A stretch of DNA of 43,000 nt, taken from NCBI GenBank assembly GCA_903813345.2, contig CAIIXF020000002.1, positions 16,760,467 through 16,803,466 on the forward strand, written 5' to 3'. Within the stretch, counting starts at the first letter, position 1, and every line of letters begins with the position of its first letter. Under the pieces are notes generated by a model. The model had not been told where the DNA came from. It saw only the letters and a list, made by a program, of their open reading frames with translations, and made no database searches. This document shows, in pieces, positions 20,847 through 32,212 of this stretch. Made by a program: the position numbers and the translations under genes. The stretch comes from Owenia fusiformis (Eukaryota > Annelida > Polychaeta > Sabellida > Oweniidae).

Positions 20847-23800
20847 TTCTAAAATGAACTTTAAATAAGCACTGTCAGTTAGTGAGGAATATTAATTTTA
20901 ATAAAGTGCTATTTGATTGATTCGATGTATAAACCAACTGTCAGATGATATATGCATGATACGACGTCAGATACTGTACATCACGGCGTAACAGTGTAAT
21001 TGTTCATTTTACCGACAAAATGCAAAGATTTACGCGATAAATATGCGCAATGCTCCTCCAAGTAATTGCAAACGTTTTAATATTCGTGGAATCTTCTTAA
21101 AAACTTCAAGTTTTGTTCAGATTAATGTGCGCTTCAATACAATTCTATATTCAAAAAGGTTGTGTCACGATATACAGAAGTAGAATCACCAGAAAGTAGA
21201 CATTTCAAACCCTACCCGTTTTCTTCTTTGTCGCGCTTTTCGGCCCTGCGCTCTCGTTGTCGCACCGTCTTTCTAGACTCTTTCACAATGCCCCTTGTCA
21301 TATTCAACTGATAAACACAGACGGGAAGATATTAAGGATTGTTAAATGCATTATTTGTAATTTATTTTAACTCGAATATTTAGTTTTATTTATTTAAAGC
21401 AATGAATAATAAAGGAGAACATATAATACGCTAACGGCGTAACGTCTTTTTTTGTAAAGGCTTTACTTGGTGTTGCGGTGATAAAACGATGTCTATCTCA
21501 ATATATACTCGTTCAAATTAAATGAAATTAATTGTATGTAGTAAGGGGTATATTTAAAAGAACATGCTGAAACATTGGAAAGTTTTGAATGTTTATCCCT
21601 TAATTAGAAATATTTGAACTCAAAAAATGAAACGTAATTTTGTGAATTTTTCACATGGCTTCACTTCATATTTCTTTCAATTTATACTTCTTACAGACTG
21701 AATTTTAATCGGAATGATATAGTTTTTTGATAAAAATATAGAATATGATATGCCTTTCGGGAATCAAAAAAGAATAATTCACCTTTCAAACGATTTAATG
21801 TTTAATTGATCAAAATATATATCTTGTTGGTACGAAATTCTGCCTGTCGACACTTTTTTGCATAAATATAAGCGTTAAGTTACCATTGTTATATTATGAC
21901 GTCATCACAAAGAATCTGTTTGTCTTTTCCAAAATGGTGAATTTAAATATTGTGAAAATTTGAGTAAGATCCGTTGGGAAATGAAAAAGTTATCTTCATT
22001 TTTCGTTTAAAATTAAAATCACTTTTCTTCAAAATGTTACAGTCGACACCCGGTTTTAGCATAGAAAGTCGCATAATACGGCTTGCGTGATTCTCATTTA
22101 AAAAGTCCCAAATCAGTTATTTGGAATTCTGATAGGCAAAATATTTCATGGACATACGTGTTCAACTGATGACGAAAAATTGTAGAAAAATATGATTTTG
22201 CTGTTGAGATATTGCGGTTTTAAAAGTAAGTACGCATTAAAAATGCAGTAAAATGCCGCGATGTACAGTATCTGACGTCGTATCGCATAGACTCCGTGTC
22301 AAAGGTGTTACTTGTTGTTTTATTTCAAAGAGTTATTCTCTGAAAAATACATTCTTCCATTTGAAAAAATGTCCATCCCAAGACTGTCAAAATACGCGTA
22401 CAGACTATGAGTACTATCAAAATACTATCAAAATAAATCATATAATCATGGAAGTTATTACATCCATGGGGATATTACTATTGTTGATATTCAAAACAAA
22501 AAAGTGAAATATCTTACTTGGAAATTAATAGTACAATTACATCATTTCGAAGTACAATATAGTGAAATATTGGACCGAGGGCCGAGGTCCAATATTTAAC
22601 TATATCGCCCGCAGAAATGACGTTAGTAGTATTATTACCACCGTTAATGACCAGGACTGAAACAGCAAGTAAATCGTACGCATTGAACGATATCTATTTT
22701 CCCGGGGGAAATTGCCGGTCATGAATTGCATCCTTGAGTCCTTGACCGGCAATATTGACCACCACTATGTGTCACATATTGGTCAGGTCCTAGATATAGT
22801 AAAACGAATGCCTTCTAAACTAGCACTAAAACCCCTAGAACTGGCCCGAGAAGGTGGTAATAATAATTATTGATGCTAAAAACAGAAACAGATTTCGTTT
22901 CCCAAGCAAGGGAAGTGATTTGGAAATATCGATATATTTCTAAGATGTAATCATATTTCAAAACCGGAAACTACGTGCTACATACCTTTGATATGGGCCA
23001 ACAATAAAATTGGAATTTGGTGATAAAGGCGAAATGATTAAGGAAAAAATATTCTCATTAAATTCTTGTACCGTTTCCAGTTGATCCCCAGTGCATTTTT
23101 TTGTTGATCACTTCATTACGAGGAACGGAGACGGCTGTTGGAACATTACTTAAAAGCTCTGTATAAACTTAAACCACTTTGGCATGTATATTATATTAAT
23201 GTTGTCATAGTGTGCTACGTGAAACGCAATCTAATTTTAGTTAAAAAGGTTGATTTTGAAGAAGGATTTATTTCAAATGAAATTTCAACACCACATATTG
23301 AATCATTTATAAACATATATTTTTCCAAAGGATATAGTTGAAAAATGTGCAAACTATTTGAACTGTATTCTATAATAATATTTTACACAAATGCGTAACA
23401 GTCATCCTATCTTATTTTTGTTAAAAAAATAAGAAAATTAGCTGGAAAATAGGCGAGTAATTAAGTCGCAGAAATGTGGTTCAGAGAAAAAAGCATTCTA
23501 AAGTTTTAATTCTGGTGGTGGTACATCATAAAATTTATTTTCAACCTGGATGGGCAAAAAAATATTGCTTTATTTTGAAAGTTTGGCAAACCGTTTTTAG
23601 AAAATAATTATATGAGAAAAAATTATCACCTAGGATTGAGAATTATTTGAGTTATATGACATTTGACTCATCTACTGGATTTCATTGGAGGAGAGAAAAT
23701 AATGTGTTTTGCAGTATTAAGTGTTGTATTTGATAATCTAAAATCTAAGATTTTATTTCTAAAATGGCAGGAAATTCAGATATTTGAAAATCATCTTGAT

Positions 23801-24567
23801 GAACAACTTTTTTTCAAAGGTCAAAATTTTCAAAGAATGTCTCAAATGATTATGCAAGTGTTTGTTTAAGCATTTTTTTAAGTCACGCCTTTTCAAATCA
23901 TACATGTTCACTGGTTCTATTTGAACCAAATCAGACATATATGTCATGGGAACTATGGAATATGACAATTTGTTCATATATCATGCATGGGCTCCACAGT
24001 TCAAAAATATCACCGCTTAATTAAGGGAAGTTAACTGGAAACGTAAGATACGGTAACGGTCATTTTAGTTTTCAATACACGGTAACGAGACATCTTAGGT
24101 CTCCATTATAAACTCTCATAACGTTATCGCATCACCGCAAATCAGTTATCTTATCATCTGTAAAACCAAACTCCCAGTTACTTAAGCAGTGGAGGATATC
24201 CTTGAACTGTGGCACCTACGCATGGTATATGAACAAATGATCATACCCAAGGTATTCCAAGTCGGGCTCAGTTCAAATATCAATTGAAGGCATTACGTCA
24301 ACTATAAAGTAGTTTAATTCGATGAAAACTATCGAAATCAACACTTCCCGTCCGCCATCTTTGATGTGAAGGTGACGGCCGTTACCTTCGCTTGATACTG
24401 ACCAGTGATGTTCACTAATTACTGATGTTGATCTCGTATATATTCCACAATAAACAACAGGTATTCCTACAATAAATACAAAATATATTTTATATCTCCA
24501 CGGACTCATCTGTCCTATTAAATAGAACGTGTTTTAAGGCATATCCAAAAGGGAAACAGAAATGTGG
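20847..24567. other. gene-poor stretch with hairpins
   Basis: No gene is recognised. Notable are the palindrome ATATTGGACCgagggccgagGTCCAATAT at about 22568-22597 and an inverted pair ATTGCCGGTCA/TGACCGGCAAT at about 22710-22754, both typical of non-autonomous elements. An 84-codon frame at 22253-22507 is unsupported. Confidence 0.5.
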
Positions 24568-26106
24568 TTAGCAAACAGCACAGCCGCACGCTGTTATCTT
24601 CCTAAAAGTTCGAGTTCGACCACTACAATTTATACGTATATCCTTAAATTGGACACCCGTGCAGCAGCGATATGTCCCACTATCAGTGTCGACTGCTTTC
24701 CGAGGACACTCTTGAAAATTGCAAGTTCCTATGTCAATTTGGTGTATACGCTCCTTGGTGGCTTCATCTACGCACCCCTCGCCTAGGTCAGCGGCTAACA
24801 CCATAGGCGTCACTCCGCAAGATGGCCTATTGCTGGGCATCAGTAATTCTGAAAGCAACGTTAACATAATTATTTAAAAGCGCTTTATCAAGTCTCAATT
24901 CGTTCATGCAAAAAATGTCTGGCGTTTGTCTCACAGAATGTAGAGGAAATATGTGTGTTTTGGGACAAGCAAAAATCTTAAATGTATAGCTTCTGATAAA
25001 AATGACATATAGATTCATCGAAAACGCAGTACTAAAATTTTAACATGTGCCATTCCATATAGTTATCTCATTCGGAATTATATAAATTGCTGCAATTATT
25101 AATATTTACATGATAGTAATCCACAACAAAATAAACTGCCCTCGTGTGAATATGATAAAAAGTTCTAATAAAAAAAACTGTACCTCAAATTGTAACTGAC
25201 TTCAAAATTTTTGATACCTGTTGATAAAATAGCAAGCTCAAGCACGGAAATTAGACTTGTAACCCAGTGAAACAATGGAACAATGAAAGGTACCATTCAT
25301 GATATACTCGGCTTTCAAACGTAATTTTTATTCGTAATTTTGAAAGCCGGATCAATTTTCCTGTAAGTTGAAGATTGGAAATAAGATAAATCAGTGAGAA
25401 ACTCATCTAATGCCTTGGTCGCATTTGCTCCGATGTTCACTACGGCGTCCGGCCGATTGAGTATTTTGTTCAAAATTGAATACAATATTGGACAAAACAC
25501 TCAATCGGCCGGGCGCCGGCCGATGGATCGGAGCATATGTGACCAAGGCATATATATATCTTAACGAACTTATTTTTTATTTATATATTTTATATATTTG
25601 TTCATTTTATAAAATGACTTATATATCCGACGCGATCATTATGAGTTTCTTCGTGACATTTTGAAACAAGGCATTAAAATACAAATGTCACCACCTGTCG
25701 TTTGTTACAAACATCGAATGTCGAACACCAGCCGATGCTGACCGCCGTCCACAAAAAAGTTGGAGACTATATGTGTATTCGCGAATGCAACTTTCAGCTG
25801 TCGGGTATCGGATTTACCTACTAGTTTATGACCCAACTCAGTTAAATATGAATGGAACAATTGCAGGTACTGTCCATATTTAAATGAGTTGCCCATAAAT
25901 AGTAGGTTAAGCCGGTAGCCGACAGCCGTTAGTTGCGTTCACGAATGCAAGCTATAACAATTTGTTACCACTACTGGTAGTGACGTAAAAATGGATTTTC
26001 ACTCACCATACAAGTTTCTAGGCGAAAGCCCAACATCTCCCGATGTATACTGGGCAAGACATCCTAGCACGATGAACCACGCTAGCACGTGGTGTACTTT
26101 GCGCAT
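24568..26106 (-). CDS. small secreted protein with CILP-like cysteine-rich C-terminal domain
   Basis: Two minus-strand exons join in phase 1: 26106-26007 (ATG, signal peptide) and 24848-24568 (stop TAA). The product is 126 residues. Exon 1 encodes a signal peptide (VLAWFIVLGCLA, then QYTSGD) and ends at gtgagt; exon 2 follows ttgctttcag. The mature part has CxxC-type spacing GTCNFQEC, then YRCC, INCSG and ITACGCAVC at the very end. The CC...xNCxG...ITxCGCxxC pattern resembles a domain seen in cartilage intermediate layer protein-like and other extracellular invertebrate proteins. The function is unknown; the protein is probably matrix or body fluid. A further small exon between the two cannot be excluded. 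Confidence 0.78.
25309..25351. repeat. 43-bp hairpin
   Basis: CGGCTTTCAAA...TTTGAAAGCCG encloses an ACGTAATTTTTATTCGT core that is itself nearly self-complementary. It lies in the intron of the CILP-like gene. Confidence 0.6.
25410..25551. mobile_element. 142-bp palindromic MITE, copy 1
   Basis: The element starts ATGCCTTGGTC and ends GACCAAGGCAT, with a central arm GGCCGATTGAGTATTTTGTTC and its inverse. A second copy of identical length lies at 35556-35697. It sits in the intron of the CILP-like gene. Confidence 0.85.
25686..25985. repeat. TGTCACCAC-ended repeat, copy 1
   Basis: It begins tgtcaccacc...tttgttacaaaca and ends in ttaccactactggtagtgac, inverted ends shared with the copies at 37176-37291 and 39393-39479. 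The interior of this copy is longer and carries its own CGAATGCAA/TTGCATTCG-type inverted segments. Confidence 0.6.
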
Positions 26107-27680
26107 TGTGATGACGTTGCTTAAATCGAATAGCCTTTTAATATGTGCTGTTACTCATCTATGGAAACCAAGGAGCCATTCCAGGAATGATTAACTCTTC
26201 CTATCTGTTCCCTCTGCCAGCATCTAATGAAAATATTAATGACGAAGCCCTGGTCGGTGAAGGTAATCGGTTACTGAAGACACTTTACTTCTGATAATAA
26301 ATCACTTCATATAACCCCCAGATCAGTAGGTCGGTGGATTCAGAAAAATTGTACTTTTTTCTTAACAAAATTAGACATGAATCTTTGACAAAATAAGACT
26401 GGTGTATTTCAAAAATAGGTTGCGGTCATGTTATCCGAGTATTTTTCGACACTAATCATATTTCGTGATTTTAGGATTCCGAAATGTCGCTGATTTTAGT
26501 CTCCTGATTCAATATGCAAGACACCATAAAATGTAACTTTCAAAATATAGATTGCTAGTTTGAGTTGTATGGTTAACAAAAATACAAGTCAGATTGCACT
26601 GATTGCAATTATTTCGTTGCTTATGCATGCATCAAACGGGCTCGTGCCGCTTCACTTCCCAATTTCATCTGAAAATGTGATGTGGGAAAACGAGGGAGCC
26701 CGGGGGTTAACGTACATACTCCCATTAAGTTTAAATGACATACATATTTGACATACACAACGAGAAAATAATCATGAATATATTCGTCTAGTTATTTTCA
26801 CGCATGCTCTATTGTTTGACGATCCGCGAGGTGTTGGATTGTTGTCTTGTAAAGTATCACAACTTTCTAGATTCGTACCTGATCTGATCAGGCGAGTAAT
26901 AATCCAATATATTCACTAAGTAGTTGATCTTCACATTGATTCAAGATAAATCCACTCCACTGCTATCTATTAGTGTCGTCTAATTACCAACCGTGCTAGT
27001 CGTGAGCCTCTCTGCTATCTCCTAGTCTCTAATAAAACTTAATAGTAGCACTTGTAAAGATAAGTGTATCAGTGTGTAAAATATATAATATGGTTCTTCG
27101 GAGATTAAGGCCCTAACACAATCATGGTTCAGAGAAAGAAATGTATTGAAAAGGGAGAGGGAAAAGGGGGGAAAAGGGGGCATGAAAAGGACAAGTAGGT
27201 CACATTGATAATTATAAACGACCGTATTAATAAAAAAATTGTCCTCGGAGGATTATGGTTGCCCTTATACAAAAATATCATTCATTTAGTATTAGCTATC
27301 TATTGAGAATTATAGATATTATTTGTAATTAATGTATTTGTAAGATAGGGGGCACCTGTATATGTGTGTTGTTATTCATCTACGAAAGGGACATCGTCGG
27401 TTCCCACGCTCAGTCACTACGTTCTAATTGGACAGGTCCGAACCTTGATGAAGCAAGATGCGGAAGTGACGACAAAGGTTACTGATCACTGGGGATTCTG
27501 GTTTTCCTTATCAAAGACCCTTAATAGTTCCGATTTGGTACATAATTTTGTGGAACGAAAGGGGTTGATGGTAAACAACCAAGGAGGATCCCACTATATG
27601 TCTTGAACTTTCCAAACAATAAAAAAGTAACTCAGATTGGGGTTCTTACGTCTGATAGAATATAAACTAGTATCTTATAC
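26107..27680. other. no gene recognised
   Basis: A slightly GC-richer block at 27380-27600 is open for 80 codons but shows no domain, and a second frame there (ending near GSDDKGY) is equally open. I make no gene call. Confidence 0.45.
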
Positions 27681-27806
27681 TTGAGTGGGTTTGAGGTGGA
27701 TATCACTCGGGAATATATATCATATTTGAATAGCGGGCAGGATATATTGTATATCCCCCGCTCCAGGCCAAATGCGGGGAGATATAATATATCCAAACCC
27801 GCTCAA
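27681..27806. mobile_element. short palindromic element
   Basis: The ends TTGAGTGGGTTTG and CAAACCCGCTCAA are inverted. Inside, GGATATATTGTATATCCCCCGC pairs with GCGGGGAGATATAATATATCC. It has no coding capacity. Confidence 0.65.
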
Positions 27807-28375
27807 AATTTTTTCAACTTTTTTTCTTCAAATATTTTGCAATGTAATATAACTTTTTATTTATATGAACATGCTCTAACAAAATCATTAACATTTTATA
27901 TTTAATAGTAATTAATAGACTGAAAGTATAGACGTAGCCAGGAGGGGTGCGCACACACCCTCCCCCAATTTTGAATGAAGTTGCATCATTATTTGTCAAA
28001 ATATATCTTTTTTGGCTCGTTAATGCCACGATCAGCACCCCCTGACTGAAAACCTGATTTTTGGGGCAATCACATACCTCCTGACTGAAAGCTGGCTATG
28101 TCCCTGGAAAGCAATGGTCATGTTCCAGTTTTCCAAATAATCACGAGAGTCAACCTCATAGGGATTACAACAAAAACAAAAACGTATTAGCAAGATTAAT
28201 AAAATTACCCATATTTTAATCCTTTTAGTACCATGTTGACATTTTGGAGATAAACTCATTATTAATTATAATCTAAAAAGGCAGTGGTCTAAGAATGAAA
28301 ATCACAAACTGAATCATCAGAATTATTTTTATGAAATAAACATTCTTATAAGTTTATCAATATATAGAAATATAG

Positions 28376-28508
28376 GGGTTGAGTTTTACTGGGGTTGAGT
28401 TTTACAGGGTTGAGTTGACTTGGGGTTGAGTTTTACTGGGGTTGAGTTGACTTGGGGTTGAATTGACTTGGGGTTGAGTTTTACTGGGTTGAGTTGACTT
28501 GGGGTTGA
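28376..28508. repeat. minisatellite, about nine GGGGTTGAGTTxxxxT units
   Basis: Units of 15-16 bp alternate between GGGGTTGAGTTTTACT and GGGGTTGAGTTGACTT. G-richness on one strand is strong. The minus strand is open across it (repeats of LNPKSTQP), but only as a by-product of the repeat. Confidence 0.85.
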
Positions 28509-28905
28509 GATGACCAGGAAGCAACTGTTAGACCAATACTCTTCTGATTGCGATTCTGTTAAACTGTTTTTACAAACTCTTCTTATTGATTGCACATTGA
28601 TTTTCTGTACAGGAATACAATTAAAATATATTTTGCTTTCTCTGTTTTTTAATGCCTAAACCTTAACTCTATCTAACTTGTTAAAAACTCCTTTGACTAA
28701 ATTCTATTGAAGAAAAGTCTGGCCATTAAAACCTACTTTTTGCCCAATTTGATCATATTTTAATAGTTCGTTGACTACATTACATACATAATTTATTTTA
28801 TATACACCTTTTTGATGCCAGTTATCAAAATATTCCATTGTCGTTATTATGCGAACGTTACAAAATTAACCAATATGCGAACGGCGATTATGAAGTAGTG
28901 GACCA

Positions 28906-29060
28906 TAGCGGGCAGATTATATACTATATCTATAAACTTATATTTTCATAAGCGGGCAGATATAGAGGATATCCTATGATTTATGAGTGATATGATTTTT
29001 ATCCACGAATGGATATGATATCTGCACGAGCGAGCGTAGCGAGAGAGTGTAGATATCAAT
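28906..29060. repeat. compound inverted repeats
   Basis: AGCGGGCAGAT occurs twice in tandem (28908, 28952). ATCCACGAATGGATAT...ATATCCATTCGTGGAT (29000-29075) is a clean inverted pair around a GAGCGAGCGTAGCGAGAGAG core. It looks like a decayed foldback element. Confidence 0.6.
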
Positions 29061-29319
29061 ATCCATTCGTGGATTAAAATGTAACGTTCGCAGACAATCG
29101 CAATCTTTTTGATGCTTCGAGGAAGGGAAGGAGCTATATGCCCTGTCAATAATCAAAAGTTTAAAGAACAGGAAAATCAGGCCACGCCAAGGAGAACAAA
29201 ACTGGACATGAATATTAAAAAATAATTCCACGAAGTTGCAAGGTTTCTTAAATGTGGCCAATTGAACAATGTGAACCAAATGACCAAGACTGATATGGGA
29301 TAAACAGATCATCCTATAG

Positions 29320-29437
29320 TCGGTTCAGGATATTGGGATTATCCCTTGGCCAATATGATATATCTACCCTCGGAACCTACGGCCCTCGGGCAGATATATT
29401 ATATTGGCCTCGGGATAATCCCAATATCCTGAACCTC
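29320..29437. repeat. long palindrome (arms about 45 bp)
   Basis: GGTTCAGGATATTGGGATTATCCC...GATATAT is mirrored by ATATATTATATTGGCCTCGGGATAATCCCAATATCCTGAACC around a GGAACCTACGGCCCTCGGG loop. It would form a strong hairpin and is MITE-like. Confidence 0.75.
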
Positions 29438-30202
29438 ATATAGGATAATCTCTATATATCCCTCAGGATATACCCTATATCCAAAACCTCCCAGTACATA
29501 ACCCTTATATAAACCAATTACCATGTTTTTTATGAGAAAAATGAAAAATCATTCATTATTTTCATTTAAAGTACGGAATATGATTTAAAGAATTAATAAT
29601 GAAAATACGATATTTTCTTACAAACTAAGGAAGCAATCAATTTTCATTGGATTCTATGTCTTCTGTGGAAATAAAAATTGTCAGGTGACTAGGGTATGAT
29701 CTGACATTGAACGAAATGCTTATATTATTGTTGACACTATCGTATTGGCCTTGCTGATAAATCAGTTATAGTCTACCACCACACAAGGCTGAATACAATT
29801 ACAAACAACACGTGTAAGGTAACCTATTTTCATACCAATTGGTTTGAAGTGCTTACATAGAACATTGGTCTTTAAGACATTTAAGATTATTAAAACACGT
29901 TTTTCAGATAAGTTCACGTATGTGGACTCTTCAATTGAGAATATTAATCAAATTATATTCAGTGATCTGGCATTTATGATTGTCAGAATTCTCTTTAAGT
30001 TATTGATTTGATAAGATCACCTTCCGGGGGGTATAGTGACATCTCTCATAAAAAAATGAATCACTGACTACAGGCATGACTATAGAAGCTAGTGTTTCAC
30101 TGGTGATTTCTCAAGTTTAGTATCTCTAGTTTACCACTAAATGGATCACTGGTGTTTCTTGTATTAATTACATTTACTATAAGTATTCATCTGAGTCTCA
30201 AA

Positions 30203-31051
30203 CACCCTATGCAGACAGAGCCTGTGGGAAATATTGGGTGCGGAGCAAATGAGCGGAGGGTGCGGAGCTAACGGTTATTTTTTAATTTAAATTTGGGATA
30301 TTTCTGAAACTAAGCCGTTTTGGGACTTCAAATATACCAAGATATGTGTATTTGACACCAAATATCAATACAATTGTGAAAATAGTAGCGCAATTCATTC
30401 TATAGCGACGCAGTGTGCCTTAAACCTTTCCCAGACCTATATATTTTGAAATTATCCTTTTAATACTGAGTCCCCAGCATTCATAAAAAAAGGTGTTCAA
30501 GGTGCACTATCTATACAAATTATTTTTGCATCTTGGAAGCCAGGCAGTATCTGTGTGATTTTATAAAAATTCGGAAATTTTTTCAGATATGAGCCCCCTC
30601 TAAATATTGGGTGCGGAGCAGCTCCATAAACGTAGCTCCGCACCCAATATTTAGAGGGGCTCATATCTGAAGAACATTTCCGAATTTTTATAAAATCACA
30701 CAGATACTGCCTGGCTTCCAAGATGCAAAAATAATTTGCATGGGTAGTGTATCTTGAACACCATTTTTTATGAATGCTGGGGACGCAGTATTAAAAGGAT
30801 AGTCTCAAAATATATAGGTCTGGGAAATGTTTAAGGCATACTGCGTCGCTATAAAATGAATTGCACTACTATTTTCACAATTTTATTGATATTTGGTGTC
30901 AAATACACATATCTTGGTATATTTGAAGTCCCAAAACGGCTTAGTTTCAGAAATATCCCAATTTTAAATTCAAAAATGACCGTTAGCTCCGCACCCTCCG
31001 CTCATTTGCGCCGCACCCAATATTTCCCACAGGCTCTGTCTGCATAGGGTG
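30203..31051. mobile_element. 849-bp near-perfect inverted repeat with 6-bp target duplication
   Basis: The left arm starts CACCCTATGCAGACAGAGCC and the right arm ends with its inverse. Arms of about 420 bp pair with few mismatches up to a centre near 30625 (CACCCAATATTTAGAGGGG and its mirror). CTCAAA flanks both ends (30197-30202, 31052-31057). There is no transposase frame; open frames inside are mirror artefacts. It is a foldback or palindromic MITE of recent origin, as the arms remain very similar. Confidence 0.85.
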
Positions 31052-31057
31052 CTCAAA

Positions 31058-32150
31058 GGACATTGAAAAACCAAACTCTATAATATTTAGGCTGAAACAA
31101 GCACTATACCACCATAAAGATCTTCATTATCACAATTAATCTCGGATCTTTTTTACTTGATGCTGCGTCAGTTTTTCTTCATTTTACGTATTTGTCTTAA
31201 AAGATGAATCTATTTTGTCTGAAAATATAAAAATATACTGAATACCTTTCCACGTGTGTTTTTCTGACAGACTCAACAATATGTGAACTTAGTACTATAA
31301 TTTGAGGCATAACTAGTATCAGTTAAAAATTGTTGCTTTGATTACCATCCTGCCTAGTGTCGGTTAGTCTTTCGCATTCAGAAATCTCTGATGTTTCATT
31401 TACTCCATCTTAGTAAAAATGTACATTTTTTATTTCATCTTAATATTTTATTGAAATCCGTTCACAAAAACGTTCATATCGAAATAAAATAATGGAGTTT
31501 TTGGCCAACCCTGTATAAAAGTGAAAAGTGAAATTATTTGCTTGATGACATCATTCTCTTATTTGTTGAATTCAATTTATGTTCCGATGGGTTTACCCAA
31601 ATTACGAAAAAAAATTATCTGTCTGTCATATCATTTCCTTTTTATATAGTGATTGTTTGCCTGGTGACGTCGTTCTCTTATAGGTCTACCCAAATAATTT
31701 TTATTTCCCATATCTAATAGGTTCTCCTCTTTATAGACTGGTTTCAATTCATCAACTACAATACCCATGGCACCACTTGTTATCATAGGAAACAATGCGT
31801 TTGCTTTCCTGTAGCCGCAGAGTCGGATGCTAAAAATGTTTTGTATCCAAACTGAAAAGTTGAAATTGAAATATAACACTTTTTGCATAATACACTACTG
31901 CTCTGAAACATATTAACATATTACATTGCTGGACCAGTTGTTTTACTTCCCTTTCATTTAATTATTCCATTGTTTTATCCGTTATTTTTGGACAATTAAG
32001 TCGAAATGTAATTATAGCGTTTGTTATAATAGTCTAATTGCGTTTCGTTAAAAATTGATAACACCCGCTAGGCGAGGATTGGCTTGTCGTTTCCTTTTTT
32101 GAAAGTCAGGCAATATTAATTAATGAATTAATTAATTAAAATTCAGCACT
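31058..32150. other. no gene recognised
   Basis: A minus-strand frame at 31631-31888 contains a hydrophobic stretch and is preceded by a ctacag acceptor-like site, but no partner exons or known domain support it. Confidence 0.4.
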
Positions 32151-32154
32151 TAAT

Positions 32155-32160
32155 TATATA
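32155..32160 (+). promoter_or_regulatory. TATA box of the LU/His-rich gene
   Basis: TATATA lies 53-58 bp upstream of the start codon, at a spacing like that of the pacifastin/VWC-like gene. Confidence 0.5.
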
Positions 32161-32212
32161 TTTCAAGTAACGTATTCACAACTTACTTGGCGATAATTGG
32201 ACTTGCATCGAT

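Noticed and set aside
22253-22507. 84-codon frame with a few cysteines
   Set aside because: The composition is AT-driven, and no signal peptide or partner exon fits.
27364-27606. 80-codon frame in a GC-richer block
   Set aside because: Two frames are equally open and neither resembles a known protein or has clear splice sites.
30497-31047. Open frames inside the large palindrome
   Set aside because: They arise from the mirrored arms and show no transposase motif.
31631-31888. Minus-strand frame with a hydrophobic stretch and an upstream ctacag
   Set aside because: No neighbouring exons, no known domain, and the end is not framed by a donor.
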